Positions 17,951 through 32,877 of a DNA stretch of 45,362 bases are shown here, in pieces (the first letter of the stretch is position 1; the number at the start of each line of letters is the position of its first letter). A model generated the notes under the pieces. The model saw only the letters and a program-made list of their open reading frames with translations, had not been told where the DNA came from and searched no databases. The DNA is from Gammaproteobacteria bacterium (GTDB taxonomy: Bacteria; Pseudomonadota; Gammaproteobacteria; Steroidobacterales; Steroidobacteraceae): contig JAURLT010000098.1 in assembly GCA_030831085.1 (NCBI GenBank), forward strand, positions 1-45,362, given 5' to 3'. Made by a program: the position numbers and the translations under genes.

Positions 17951-20900
17951 TCAACGTATCGGCCGCTTCCATTCGGCGGCCCCTTCCGGCCATTCTGGCT
18001 TTTGCGCTGGCGACCATCGGCGGGCTGCTCGCCTTTCGTGACATGGGCATCGCCGACTTTCCGGACATCGACGTCCCCATCGTTCGGGTACAGGTGACCT
18101 ATGCCGGAGCCAGCCCGGGACAACTGGAAACCGAGGTAACCCGCAAGGTCGAGGACGCCGTCGCCAACCTGCAGGGGATCGACAAGCTGACCTCGAAAGT
18201 GACCGATGGCGCCTCGACCACGATCATTGAATTTGAACTGGAGCGCGACATCGACGCGGCCTTGGCCGAGGTGCGCGACGCCATCAGCCGGATCCGCAGC
18301 GACCTGCCGCAGGACATCAACGAACCGAACATCAGCCAGGTCAACATCGCCGGCGGCAACCTGATTACCTTCGCCGTCTTCTCGGCCTCGCTGGATGTGG
18401 CCGACCTGAGCTGGTTTGTCGACGACCAGGTCAACAAGGCCCTGCTATCAGTACCCGGTGTCGGTAGCGTCTCCAGGATAGGTGGCGTTAACCGCGAGGT
18501 TCGGGTCGACCTCGATCCTCGCGCCCTGTCGGCATGGGGGCTGTCAGCGGGCGAGGTCTCCCGCCAATTGCGGCGGGTGCAGGCAGAGTTGCCGGGCGGA
18601 CGAGCCAACTGGTCAGGCGGCGAGCAATCGGTGAGGCTACTGGGCACGGTAGCAAGCTTCGAATCGCTGAAGGCCTTCCCGATCGCCCTGCAGGACGGGC
18701 GCAGGCTGCGACTCGATCAGCTGGCAACGGTCACCGACGGGGCAGCCGAGCGAAGGCAACTTGCGCTGCTCGGCGACGAGGAAGTGGTAGCGTTCTCGAT
18801 CCAGAGGGCCCGAGGCGCAACGGAAGTCGAGGTCGCGGACGGCGTCAGCAAGGCGCTCGATGTGCTCCGGGCCACCTATCCCACCATCGAGATCCGCCAG
18901 GTCTCCTCCATCGTCGAGCGGGTGGAGCAGAAATTCGCTGTCTCCATGCACATGCTGCTGGAGGGCGCGTTGCTGGCGGTGGTGGTTGTCTGGTTCTTTC
19001 TGCGCGACTGGCGGGCCACCTGGATCACGGCGGCAGCCCTGCCCCTGTCGATCATCCCAACTTTCCTGCTCCTGAAGTGGATGGGTTTCACCCTGAATAC
19101 GGTGACCCTGCTTGCCATGTCGCTGGTGGTCGGCATCCTGGTTGACGATGCCATCGTCGAGATCGAGAACATCGTACGCCACCAGCGCGAGGGTAAGGAA
19201 CCGCGCCGGGCTGCCATGGAGGCTGCCGACGAGATCGGGGTGGCGGTCATTGCCACCAGCCTCACCATCGCCGCCGTTTTCCTGCCGGTGGCCTTCATGC
19301 CTGGCATCCCGGGACGTTTTTTTCGGCATTTTGGCTTCACCGCCGTCGCCGCCGTGCTGATTTCTCTGGCCGTGGCCCGCATGCTGACGCCCATGATGGC
19401 GGCGTACCTCATCAAGCCGTCTGACCGACCGGAGATCAGGCCCAAATGGCTGGATTCCTACGTAATCATGGCGGGCTGGACGCTGCATCACCGCGTCCGC
19501 ACCCTGCTGGCCGCAACCGCGGTGTTCTTTATCTCGATGTCTTTGCTCGTTTTCCTGCCCACCGGCTTCATCCCCAAGGACGACCTCGACGAGAGCACGG
19601 TCCGGGTCGAACTGGCACCCGGGGCGTCACTGGAAGACACCCGCGCAGTCGCGGAGCAGGCAGTCGACCTGCTCCGGGCGGAGCCCGACGTGGTCAGTAT
19701 CTTCACCGCTATCGGTGCACCGCAGGCCAGCAGTGCACCAGGCGGGCGCACCACGGCGGGCGAGGTTCGCACGGCCTCCCTGACGGTCAATCGCCTGACT
19801 GGCGGTGACCGCATGCGTTCCCAGGCCGAATTCGAGGAGGCCGCACGCGGCCTGCTCGACACCCTGCCTGGAGTGCGGACCTCGTTTGGCACGGGGGATA
19901 GTGGGGAGACGGTCACGGTCGTGTTGGCCGGCAACGACGCGGGACTGCTCAACCAGACCGCCGCCCAGGTCGAGCGCGAGCTTCGCGGCATTGCCGGACT
20001 CGGGCAGGTGAGCTCCAGCGCCGCGCTGCTTCGCCCCGAGGTGCTGGTCCGCCCGGACTTCGAGCGGGCGGCAGACCTGGGTGTCACCACCGAAAGCCTG
20101 GCGGACACCATCCGCATTGCCACCAGCGGCGACGTCAGCTTTCGCCTGCCCAAGCTGAACCTGCCGACCCGTCAGGTGCCCATCCGTGTGCAGTTGCTCG
20201 ATGCCGCACGGCAGGATCCATCGACTCTGGCCTTGCTCAGGATCCCTGCGACCGGTGGATCGATCCCCTTGTCCAGCGTGGCCAGCATCGAGCTGGGCAG
20301 CGGTCCGGCAAACATCGACCGCTTCCAGCGGATGCGCAACGTCAACATCGACGTCGAGCTGAACGGACGGCCGCTCGGCGAGGTCGAGAAGCTGGTGGAG
20401 CAGGCCCCGACCCTGCGGGCGCTGCCGGAGGGAATAGTTCGTGGCATGACCGGAGACGCAGAGCGACAGAGCGAACTGTTCGGCAGTTTCATCATTGCCA
20501 TGTTCACCGGCGTGTTCTGCGTCTATGCCATCCTGGCGATCCTGTTCAACCACGCCGTCATCCCGATCTCCCTGCTGATCGCCCTGCCGATGTCGATCGG
20601 TGGCGCGTTCGGCGGTCTGCTGCTCACCGGGAACGCGCTGACCATGCCCGCACTCATCGGCATGCTCATGCTCATGGGCATCGCGGTCAAGAACTCCATC
20701 TTGCTGGTGGACTACGCGATCATCGCCGAGGAGCGTGGGTTGCCGCGCCACGAGGCGATCATAGACGCCTGCCGCAAGCGCGCGCGGCCCATCGTGATGA
20801 CCTCAATCGCGATGGGTGCGGGAATGTTGCCGGTGGCCCTCGGCCTCAGCGGGGATTCGACCTTCCGCGCCCCCATGGGCATCGCCGTCATCGGCGGCCT

Positions 20901-21000
20901 GGTCTCTTCTACCGTCCTGAGCCTGCTGGTAGTGCCCGCGGCCTATTCCTTCGTCGCGGAACTGGTCGAGCGACTCGGATGGCGGGTCCGCAACAGCTGA
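17947..21000 (+). CDS. RND-family efflux pump, inner-membrane transporter (AcrB-like)
   Basis: This proton-driven multidrug exporter has 1017 residues, the normal HAE1 size, with twelve membrane segments and two large periplasmic loops. The proton-relay pair is intact in VGILVDDAIVEIENI (TM4), and the TM10 lysine is in MGIAVKNSILLVDYA. The N-terminus ISVSAASIRRPLPAILAFALATIGGL type, the F/PDIDVPIVRVQVTYAGASPGQLETEVT block and the QVNKALLSVPGVGSVSRIGG block are typical of RND pumps. The pattern is closer to the MdtB/MexF-like broad group than to metal exporters. It is coupled to the adaptor upstream and overlaps the MATE gene by 22 bases. Confidence 0.95.
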   Translation: MINVSAASIRRPLPAILAFALATIGGLLAFRDMGIADFPDIDVPIVRVQVTYAGASPGQLETEVTRKVEDAVANLQGIDKLTSKVTDGASTTIIEFELERDIDAALAEVRDAISRIRSDLPQDINEPNISQVNIAGGNLITFAVFSASLDVADLSWFVDDQVNKALLSVPGVGSVSRIGGVNREVRVDLDPRALSAWGLSAGEVSRQLRRVQAELPGGRANWSGGEQSVRLLGTVASFESLKAFPIALQDGRRLRLDQLATVTDGAAERRQLALLGDEEVVAFSIQRARGATEVEVADGVSKALDVLRATYPTIEIRQVSSIVERVEQKFAVSMHMLLEGALLAVVVVWFFLRDWRATWITAAALPLSIIPTFLLLKWMGFTLNTVTLLAMSLVVGILVDDAIVEIENIVRHQREGKEPRRAAMEAADEIGVAVIATSLTIAAVFLPVAFMPGIPGRFFRHFGFTAVAAVLISLAVARMLTPMMAAYLIKPSDRPEIRPKWLDSYVIMAGWTLHHRVRTLLAATAVFFISMSLLVFLPTGFIPKDDLDESTVRVELAPGASLEDTRAVAEQAVDLLRAEPDVVSIFTAIGAPQASSAPGGRTTAGEVRTASLTVNRLTGGDRMRSQAEFEEAARGLLDTLPGVRTSFGTGDSGETVTVVLAGNDAGLLNQTAAQVERELRGIAGLGQVSSSAALLRPEVLVRPDFERAADLGVTTESLADTIRIATSGDVSFRLPKLNLPTRQVPIRVQLLDAARQDPSTLALLRIPATGGSIPLSSVASIELGSGPANIDRFQRMRNVNIDVELNGRPLGEVEKLVEQAPTLRALPEGIVRGMTGDAERQSELFGSFIIAMFTGVFCVYAILAILFNHAVIPISLLIALPMSIGGAFGGLLLTGNALTMPALIGMLMLMGIAVKNSILLVDYAIIAEERGLPRHEAIIDACRKRARPIVMTSIAMGAGMLPVALGLSGDSTFRAPMGIAVIGGLVSSTVLSLLVVPAAYSFVAELVERLGWRVRNS

Positions 21001-22337
21001 GCAAGCCCGGGGCACGCAGCAACCCGGCCTGGCCGCGCAACGCCGACGTACTCGGCATGGCGGCGCCGATGATTGCCGCCAACCTGTCGGTGCCACTGGT
21101 GGGGGTGGCTGACTCGACAGTCATGGGGCACCTCGAAGATCCCGCCGGGCTGGCGGCCGTGGCCATCGGGTCGACACTGTTCAGCGTAGCTTTCACCGCA
21201 CTGAACTTCCTCCGCATGGGCACGACCGGCCTCACCTCCCAGGCCGTCGGAGCCGGGCTCCAGGACGAGGTCGCCGACTGTCTCCGCCGTGGCCTGCTCC
21301 TGGCCTTGCTGCTCGCGGTGGTGCTGATGGCGCTGCTGGGCACGACCGCGGGGCCCCTTGCCGGCCTGCTGGCGAGCGAGTCGGCACTGGCCGGGGACGC
21401 CGCGGGTTATGTCTACGTGCGGCTCTGGGGCGCGCCAGCCACCCTCTGCCTGTTCGTTTTTACCGGCTGGTTCATCGGTCGCGGCCGCGGTCGGGATGCC
21501 CTGCTGGTTGTCCTCACGGTAAACCTCACCAACATCCTGCTCGACTTCCTGTTGGTCTGGGGACTGGATGCCGGGGTGGGCGGCGTGGCCTCCGCCAGCG
21601 TGATCGCCGAGATCATCGGCCTCGCCGTGGCAGCGGGCCTGTCCCGCGGGGAAGGCCTTAATCGACAGGTGATGTCCGGGGACCGTTGGCAGCACTTTCT
21701 GCCCCTCCTCCGGCTCAACCTGCCACTGTTCCTGCGCACCATCGTGCTGATGCTGTGCTTCGCCTTCATCACCGCAGCCGGGGCCCGCCTCGGCAGCGAA
21801 GTGCTGGCCGCCAATGCGCTACTGATGAATTTCCTGTTTCTGTCGTCCTATACCCTGGACGGCTTCGCGAACGCCGCGGAGTCGCTGGTCGGGCGCAGCA
21901 TCGGCGCCGGCGACGAAGTGGCCCTGAGGCGCAGCGTGGCCCTGACGACGCGCTGGACACTGGCGGCGTCAGCTGCGCTCTCACTGCTGTTCTTCACCCT
22001 GGGACCGGCCGCCATCGCGTTGATGACTTCCCAGGACGGGCTGCGCACCGTTGCCGTGGGCCATCTGGCCTGGGTGGCCGTCCTGCCCCTGGTGGGTAGC
22101 TGGGCTTTTCTGTTCGACGGCTACATGGTGGGGGCCATGCGTAGCGGCGAAATGCGCGACAGCATGGCCTGGGCAGCCATGGCCGCCTTCCTCCCCGCTT
22201 GGTGGCTGCTACGGGATTTTGGCAACCACGGCCTGTGGGCCGCCTTCCTGGTGTTTTTTGCTGCTCGCGGGGCCATCCAGGCCGGGATGCTCCGGCGTCG
22301 TCCCCTGCAGGTCGTCGCCGGTGGCCACTTCGGCTAA
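20979..22337 (+). CDS. MATE-family efflux transporter (DinF-like)
   Basis: This Na+- or H+-coupled multidrug antiporter has 452 residues and about twelve membrane segments in two similar halves. The first helix AAPMIAANLSVPLVGVADSTVMGHL and the block LNFLRMGTTGLTSQAVGAG are typical of the DinF subgroup of MATE proteins. The second half holds ANALLMNFLFLSSYTLDGFANAAESLVGRSIGAGD. The ATG lies inside the RND coding end, so both are made from one transcript. An RND pump and a MATE pump in one operon is an uncommon pairing. Confidence 0.9.
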   Translation: MAGPQQLSKPGARSNPAWPRNADVLGMAAPMIAANLSVPLVGVADSTVMGHLEDPAGLAAVAIGSTLFSVAFTALNFLRMGTTGLTSQAVGAGLQDEVADCLRRGLLLALLLAVVLMALLGTTAGPLAGLLASESALAGDAAGYVYVRLWGAPATLCLFVFTGWFIGRGRGRDALLVVLTVNLTNILLDFLLVWGLDAGVGGVASASVIAEIIGLAVAAGLSRGEGLNRQVMSGDRWQHFLPLLRLNLPLFLRTIVLMLCFAFITAAGARLGSEVLAANALLMNFLFLSSYTLDGFANAAESLVGRSIGAGDEVALRRSVALTTRWTLAASAALSLLFFTLGPAAIALMTSQDGLRTVAVGHLAWVAVLPLVGSWAFLFDGYMVGAMRSGEMRDSMAWAAMAAFLPAWWLLRDFGNHGLWAAFLVFFAARGAIQAGMLRRRPLQVVAGGHFG

Positions 22338-22346
22338 GCTTCGGCC

Positions 22347-28971
<6,625 letters not shown>

Positions 28972-28997
28972 ATGCTGACTCCCTGCAGGGGAGGGGC

Positions 28998-29025
28998 AGC
29001 ATAGCCGTCTGCCGCCCGGAGTCAA
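28998..29025 (-). promoter_or_regulatory. Sigma-70 promoter of gltBD
   Basis: The minus strand reads TTGACT (29025-29020), a 16-bp spacer and TATGCT (29003-28998). Transcription would start near 28991, about 20 nt before the gltB ATG. The -35 overlaps the last two bases of the nearer 19-bp palindrome. Confidence 0.7.
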
Positions 29026-29061
29026 TGCTGCATCACAGCATTATTGCTGCATAGCAGCATT
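29024..29061 (-). repeat. Two tandem 19-bp palindromic repeats upstream of gltB
   Basis: Read on the minus strand, AATGCTGCTATGCAGCAAT (29061-29043) is followed directly by AATGCTGTGATGCAGCATT (29042-29024). The copies agree at 16 of 19 positions and each is a dyad with TGCTG/CAGCA arms. A third, unlike palindrome, AGCATTCGAATGCT (29056-29069), overlaps the far end and the EamA stop codon. Relative to the predicted start site the two repeats are centred near -42 and -61, positions normally used by activators. I do not recognise the binding protein. Confidence 0.65.
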
Positions 29062-29068
29062 CGAATGC

Positions 29069-29959
29069 TCAGGAACGGCTGACCAGCCTTACACCGCCAA
29101 CGGCGAACAAGCCCCCGACGAGCAAGGGCCAGGTCACGGGCTCGCCCAACCACAGCACGGCGAAGGTCGCACCGAATACCGGGACCAGGTTGTTGAACAC
29201 CACGGTTCTCGACGGCCCCAGGCGCTGGACGGCCTGGTAGTACCAGACGAAGGCAACGCCGGTGCCAAGGACGCCCAGGTAGGCACCAGCGAGCAGCACT
29301 TCCAGAGTCAGCATGCCGGGCTGGAATTCCGCCAGGTCGGGGATTGCGGTGACGGCCAGCATGACCGTACCGGCAAGACTGGCGTAGGTGGAGGCCGCCA
29401 GCGGCGACAGACCGGACAGCGCTGCGCGACCCAGCAGGGTGTAGGCGGCCCAGGCCAGGACCGCCCCGAACATCATCAGCTCTCCCTGACCCAGCGCGCC
29501 GGGCAGCGGATCCAGCAAGCGCCCCGCGGAGACCACGATCCAGACCCCGCCCAATGCCAAGCACACCCCGAACCAGCGTAGTGGAGCGAGGCGCTCCCCA
29601 AACAGCCAGCCGGCCATGGCGATAGTCACCACCGGATTCAAGGCTACGATCAGCGAGGCCCGACTGGCCGGCATCAGCGCCAGCGCGGAGATGAACAGCA
29701 GGTTGTAGGCCAGGATGCCGCTGCAGCCGAGTCCCAGCACTACCCACCACTGCCTGCGCTCCAGTCGCGGCAAGGGACCCTCCAACAATCGGCTGGCTAC
29801 CAGCAGGGCAAGGCTGGCAATGACAAACCTCAGCAGGGACGCCAGCGCGGGGGGCAAGGCCTCGGCAAGGATCTTCCCAGCGGTAAAGGTACCGCCCCAA
29901 ATGGCAGGGACCGCCCCGAGGCGCAGATACAGGGACCAGGAGATATCGTTGTGCCCCAC
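29069..29959 (-). CDS. EamA/DMT-family transporter
   Basis: This drug/metabolite-type permease has about 296 residues, ten predicted membrane segments and two EamA repeats (first: AIWGGTFTAGKILAEALPPALASLLRF; second: AWAAYTLLGRAALSGLSPLAASTYASL). The block PSRTVVFNNLVPVFGATFAVLWLGEP near the C-terminus is typical of the family. Substrates are usually amino acids, purines or small metabolites. No ATG exists at the 5' end. The GTG at 29959 has a GAGG nine bases upstream and is chosen; a TTG at 29974 is the alternative. Confidence 0.87.
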   Translation of the reverse strand: MGHNDISWSLYLRLGAVPAIWGGTFTAGKILAEALPPALASLLRFVIASLALLVASRLLEGPLPRLERRQWWVVLGLGCSGILAYNLLFISALALMPASRASLIVALNPVVTIAMAGWLFGERLAPLRWFGVCLALGGVWIVVSAGRLLDPLPGALGQGELMMFGAVLAWAAYTLLGRAALSGLSPLAASTYASLAGTVMLAVTAIPDLAEFQPGMLTLEVLLAGAYLGVLGTGVAFVWYYQAVQRLGPSRTVVFNNLVPVFGATFAVLWLGEPVTWPLLVGGLFAVGGVRLVSRS

Positions 29960-30034
29960 TCGCGCCGACCTCAACGCATGGACTGGCGCGAATTGTGGCT
30001 TTCCGTAGCGCCAACCGCCACGGGGACGAGGGTC

Positions 30035-30304
30035 CTAGCTGGCGCGGTCGATGGGTTCCAGCTCGTAGCCGACGATCTCCCGGGTCAGCGGATCGATGAT
30101 TGGCTTGCCACGACGAAAGCGCTCGGTATTGTCGGTGCACTCGCGCATGGCCTCGCGCTCCTCGAGGTCACGGACGGTCACGTTGCCCTCTGAATCGCGA
30201 ACGATGACGGTGGCGGTCCCTGCACCACAATCCTCGTCATAGCCAGGGACCAGCACCGCGATGACCTCGGAATCGGGGATGACCTTCTCTTCGTCGTTAC
30301 TCAT
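30035..30304 (-). CDS. Small acidic protein of unknown function
   Basis: I do not recognise this 89-residue protein. It is acidic at the start (MSNDEEKVIPDSEV) and has a predicted beta-rich core (IAVLVPGYDEDCGAGTATVIVRDSEGNVTVRDLEE) and a C-terminal REIVGYELEPID. It has two cysteines (CGAG and RECTDN) and no signal peptide or membrane segment. The ATG at 30304 follows AAGGGAAC. An in-frame ATG at 30361 adds 19 residues that cross a GC-rich hairpin and is less likely. The composition and third-position GC look like the neighbours, which supports a real gene. It lies 75 bp upstream of the EamA gene on the same strand. Confidence 0.6.
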   Translation of the reverse strand: MSNDEEKVIPDSEVIAVLVPGYDEDCGAGTATVIVRDSEGNVTVRDLEEREAMRECTDNTERFRRGKPIIDPLTREIVGYELEPIDRAS

Positions 30305-30329
30305 GTTCCCTTGCTGCCTGATCCGGGCG

Positions 30330-30349
30330 GGGTTGGCCGGCGCCAACCC
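30330..30349. repeat. GC-rich hairpin between the YheT-like gene and the small acidic gene
   Basis: GGGTTGGC (30330-30337), a CGGC loop and GCCAACCC (30342-30349) form a perfect 8-bp stem in the 161-bp gap at 30305-30465. No T-tract follows on either strand. It could be a terminator of the YheT-like transcript that needs Rho, or a structured leader of the downstream gene. Nothing else clear was seen in this gap. Confidence 0.4.
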
Positions 30350-30465
30350 GGACCGGTTCATCCTGTAACTTTTGTACTTGTACGCCCGTACCCATCGCCT
30401 TGCAGCATCAGGCTCGAGGAATGTGACGGGCGTCTACTTATTGGGGAAGTGGTTCGTGAAGGGCG

Positions 30466-31485
30466 TCACGATGTCGGAGGAGCGAGCAGCCAGCCCAAGG
30501 CGGCTCCATCCAGCCAGGACGGACCGGAGAGATTCTCCAGGAACCCGCAATGTCCACCGAAGCGTGTCAGGCAGACCTCCAGTGCGGCACTGTCGGACAG
30601 CTCGGCCAGTTCGGCATCCGGGATAATTGGATCATCGCTGGCGGTCAGCAGCAGGCTCTCCACCCGCAGGTCGGCCAGCCGTGCGCCCGTCAGAGCGTAG
30701 CCGGCCAAGTAAGACTGCAGGCTGCCGAAGTCGGTGTAGGTCTCAACCATCGTGGCAGTCATCTCGGTCAGGGAGCGGCCGGCCAACAGCGCACGAAAAT
30801 CGTAGTCGCCGGGCCAGGCCTGTTGCTTGGCTCGCAGTGAGCGCCGCCACTTGCGCAGGAAGTAATGTCGATAGATCCCCGGGCCCTCCTCGAGCCGACG
30901 CAGGGTCACGGCGGGATCCAGCACCGGACACACTGCCAGGATACGCGACAGGCCCACCGCTCCAGCGTGCGGATGGGCGCCAATCCTCAGGGCGAAATTG
31001 CCGCCAAGGGAAAAGCCGGCGAGTGCCATGCGTCGAGTAGCTGAGGAAGCCCGTACTGCCAACAGTGCGCCCATCACCTCATCGAGTCGGCAGGAATGAA
31101 ATATTCCCTGGTTGAGATGATGGGAAGGCCCATGGTCACGAAAGTTCAGCCTCAGTACGTCCCATCCGACGCTGAAGGCAGCAGAACCGAGGGAGAGCAC
31201 GTAAAGGGAATCCGCACTGCCCTCCCAGCCGTGCAGCAGGACCAGCAGCGGGCGATCGGCATCTTCGGAGCAGTCAGCGGGCCCGATCCGGGAACGATGG
31301 GCAAGCAGCCTGACGCCATCACCGCAGTCGATCACCTCGGAAACGGCGGCAGCGCGCAGCGAGGCAGACCTTGCCAGCACACGACCACGCCGCGGCGGCA
31401 GGCTCGAGAGGGTGGACTGGAGATGCCCACCGCGCAGCCATGCAGGCGGACTAAAACGATGCGAGTTCAGGGCGGATGACACCAC
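30466..31485 (-). CDS. Alpha/beta hydrolase, YheT family
   Basis: This 339-residue hydrolase shows the YheT-family start FSPPAWLRGGHLQSTLSSL, an oxyanion segment LVLLHGWEGSADS, the FRDHGPSHHLNQGIFHS block and the nucleophile elbow AGFSLGGNFALR. The acid and histidine are probably the Asp in ASDDPIIP and the His in GGHCGFLE. YheT proteins are putative esterases of unknown natural substrate. The start is a GTG at 31485 without a strong ribosome binding site, 8 bp after the stop of the receiver-domain gene, which suggests coupling. Confidence 0.88.
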   Translation of the reverse strand: MVSSALNSHRFSPPAWLRGGHLQSTLSSLPPRRGRVLARSASLRAAAVSEVIDCGDGVRLLAHRSRIGPADCSEDADRPLLVLLHGWEGSADSLYVLSLGSAAFSVGWDVLRLNFRDHGPSHHLNQGIFHSCRLDEVMGALLAVRASSATRRMALAGFSLGGNFALRIGAHPHAGAVGLSRILAVCPVLDPAVTLRRLEEGPGIYRHYFLRKWRRSLRAKQQAWPGDYDFRALLAGRSLTEMTATMVETYTDFGSLQSYLAGYALTGARLADLRVESLLLTASDDPIIPDAELAELSDSAALEVCLTRFGGHCGFLENLSGPSWLDGAALGWLLAPPTS

Positions 31486-31493
31486 GCTGGCAC

Positions 31494-32834
31494 TCAGTCC
31501 GGGTCGATGCTGATCTCCAGCCGATTATTGGCCAGCGCCACCGCGTTCCACTGCCCGGCCGTGACGCCTTCCCCCGCTGGATAGGGTTGAGTCGCCAGGT
31601 CGTCCGATCTATTGGCGATGACTACACGCAGCCTGTTCTCAGTACGCTGACGGCTCGAGGCCGCCAGATTCGCCAGCGCCAGTGGAACCCTTGCGACCGG
31701 CCCGAAGGCATCCTGCAGAGGGTTGCCGCGCAGATCGCAACGATTAGCCTCCAATTCGGCCGGCGCCTGCGAGTACCCTCCCTCCGCACTGCCGACCAGG
31801 CAGAATTCGCCTGCGACGCTACTGATGGTCAGGGTGCCCGCGAAGGCAGAGGCCTCGAGCGCCGCCACCAGTTCACGCAGGGCGTCGAGCCGCGCACCCG
31901 CCATGGGAGCCTCACCGTACGGCACCTGCAGCACTTCGACCCGCCCGGGGTCCGCCGGCGACGGGCCGGAACCCGTAGACGCCGAGGACTGAAGCGCCTG
32001 CCCCAGCCGATCGACGTCCGCCTGCAAGGTGGCCACCTGCCGCTCCAGAGCCGCACGGGCCCGCACGGCTTGCGCGGACTCCTGAACCGCGCGCCAATGC
32101 AGGGCCGACAGGCCGACCAGCGCCGCGAGACAGATCGCAAGGGCGATCTTCCAGGGTCTTGCTGATGGTGCGGGCTCCTCTTCCGGCAGGTCAATGAGGG
32201 GCAGCGCCGGTTCAGGTTCACGCGGCTTCAACTCATCCAGCAGCCGCTTGCCGTGCACCTCCAGGGCGGAGACGAAGAACCGACGAAGCTCCGCACTGTT
32301 CTCGGTCAGCCTCGCCTCGACCCAACCGCGCTCCAACGATCCCGTACCCTGGGGGATTTCCGCCGGCTGGGCTGCTTCGGCAGCGGCAGGCGTCACCGAG
32401 GGCTGGCTTTCCTCCTCACCCGGAACCGGCTGCAAGACCGGCGGGCGCGTGTCGCGCCGGTTGGGAAGCAGTTCCAGCTGGTACAGAACCCGAGTCACGT
32501 CGATGGGCCTGACCGTCTTGGGCAGCACCCCCGCGGCACCAAGCGCCTTGGCGGTACCCGCGTAGAGCTCGCCCTCCTGCGAGGTATACATGACCACCGG
32601 GATGGAGGCAGTTTCGGGATTGGCCTTGAGCGTCCTGACCGCCTGCAAGCCGTCCATCCCTGGCATCAAGTGATCCATGAAGATGACGTCAGGACGACTG
32701 GTCTTGATCTGTTCGAGCGCGGCCTCGGCGGACCCCGCGGTGTCCACCGTGATGGAGTACTTCTCGAGCATGCGGCTGAGTACCACCCTCGCCGACTTGG
32801 AGTCGTCCACCACCAGCGCGCGCCTAGTGCTCAT
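31494..32834 (-). CDS. Receiver-domain protein with a transmembrane segment and extracytoplasmic C-terminus
   Basis: From the ATG at 32834 the product has 446 residues. Residues 5-122 are a CheY-like receiver with the acidic pair D10/D11, the phosphorylation site D54 (FMDHLMPGMDG), T84 (MYTS) and K106 (PKTVRP), so it should be phosphorylatable. A Pro/Glu-rich linker (about 125-225) with a helical patch leads to one membrane helix (about 229-247), a short coiled coil (250-283) and a C-terminal domain of about 145 residues with two cysteines (345 and 366), which should be outside the cytoplasm. No DNA-binding or enzymatic output domain is visible. The end (GQWNAVALANNRLEISI) faintly recalls OmpA-like C-termini. 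No histidine kinase is adjacent. Confidence 0.8.
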   Translation of the reverse strand: MSTRRALVVDDSKSARVVLSRMLEKYSITVDTAGSAEAALEQIKTSRPDVIFMDHLMPGMDGLQAVRTLKANPETASIPVVMYTSQEGELYAGTAKALGAAGVLPKTVRPIDVTRVLYQLELLPNRRDTRPPVLQPVPGEEESQPSVTPAAAEAAQPAEIPQGTGSLERGWVEARLTENSAELRRFFVSALEVHGKRLLDELKPREPEPALPLIDLPEEEPAPSARPWKIALAICLAALVGLSALHWRAVQESAQAVRARAALERQVATLQADVDRLGQALQSSASTGSGPSPADPGRVEVLQVPYGEAPMAGARLDALRELVAALEASAFAGTLTISSVAGEFCLVGSAEGGYSQAPAELEANRCDLRGNPLQDAFGPVARVPLALANLAASSRQRTENRLRVVIANRSDDLATQPYPAGEGVTAGQWNAVALANNRLEISIDPD

Positions 32835-32877
32835 GTGCCAAGTGTAGCCCAGCCCGTGACTACCGGGAGACAGCACC

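Noticed and set aside
19627-20751. A 374-codon minus-strand frame opposite the RND pump gene
   Set aside because: It is antisense to conserved membrane segments of the pump and has shadow composition (Gln, His, Asp, Gly).
29022-30140. A 372-codon minus-strand frame over the EamA gene and the gltB upstream repeats
   Set aside because: It is a frame-shifted shadow of the EamA gene on the same strand, without membrane segments or family motifs. It would also run through the gltB control region.
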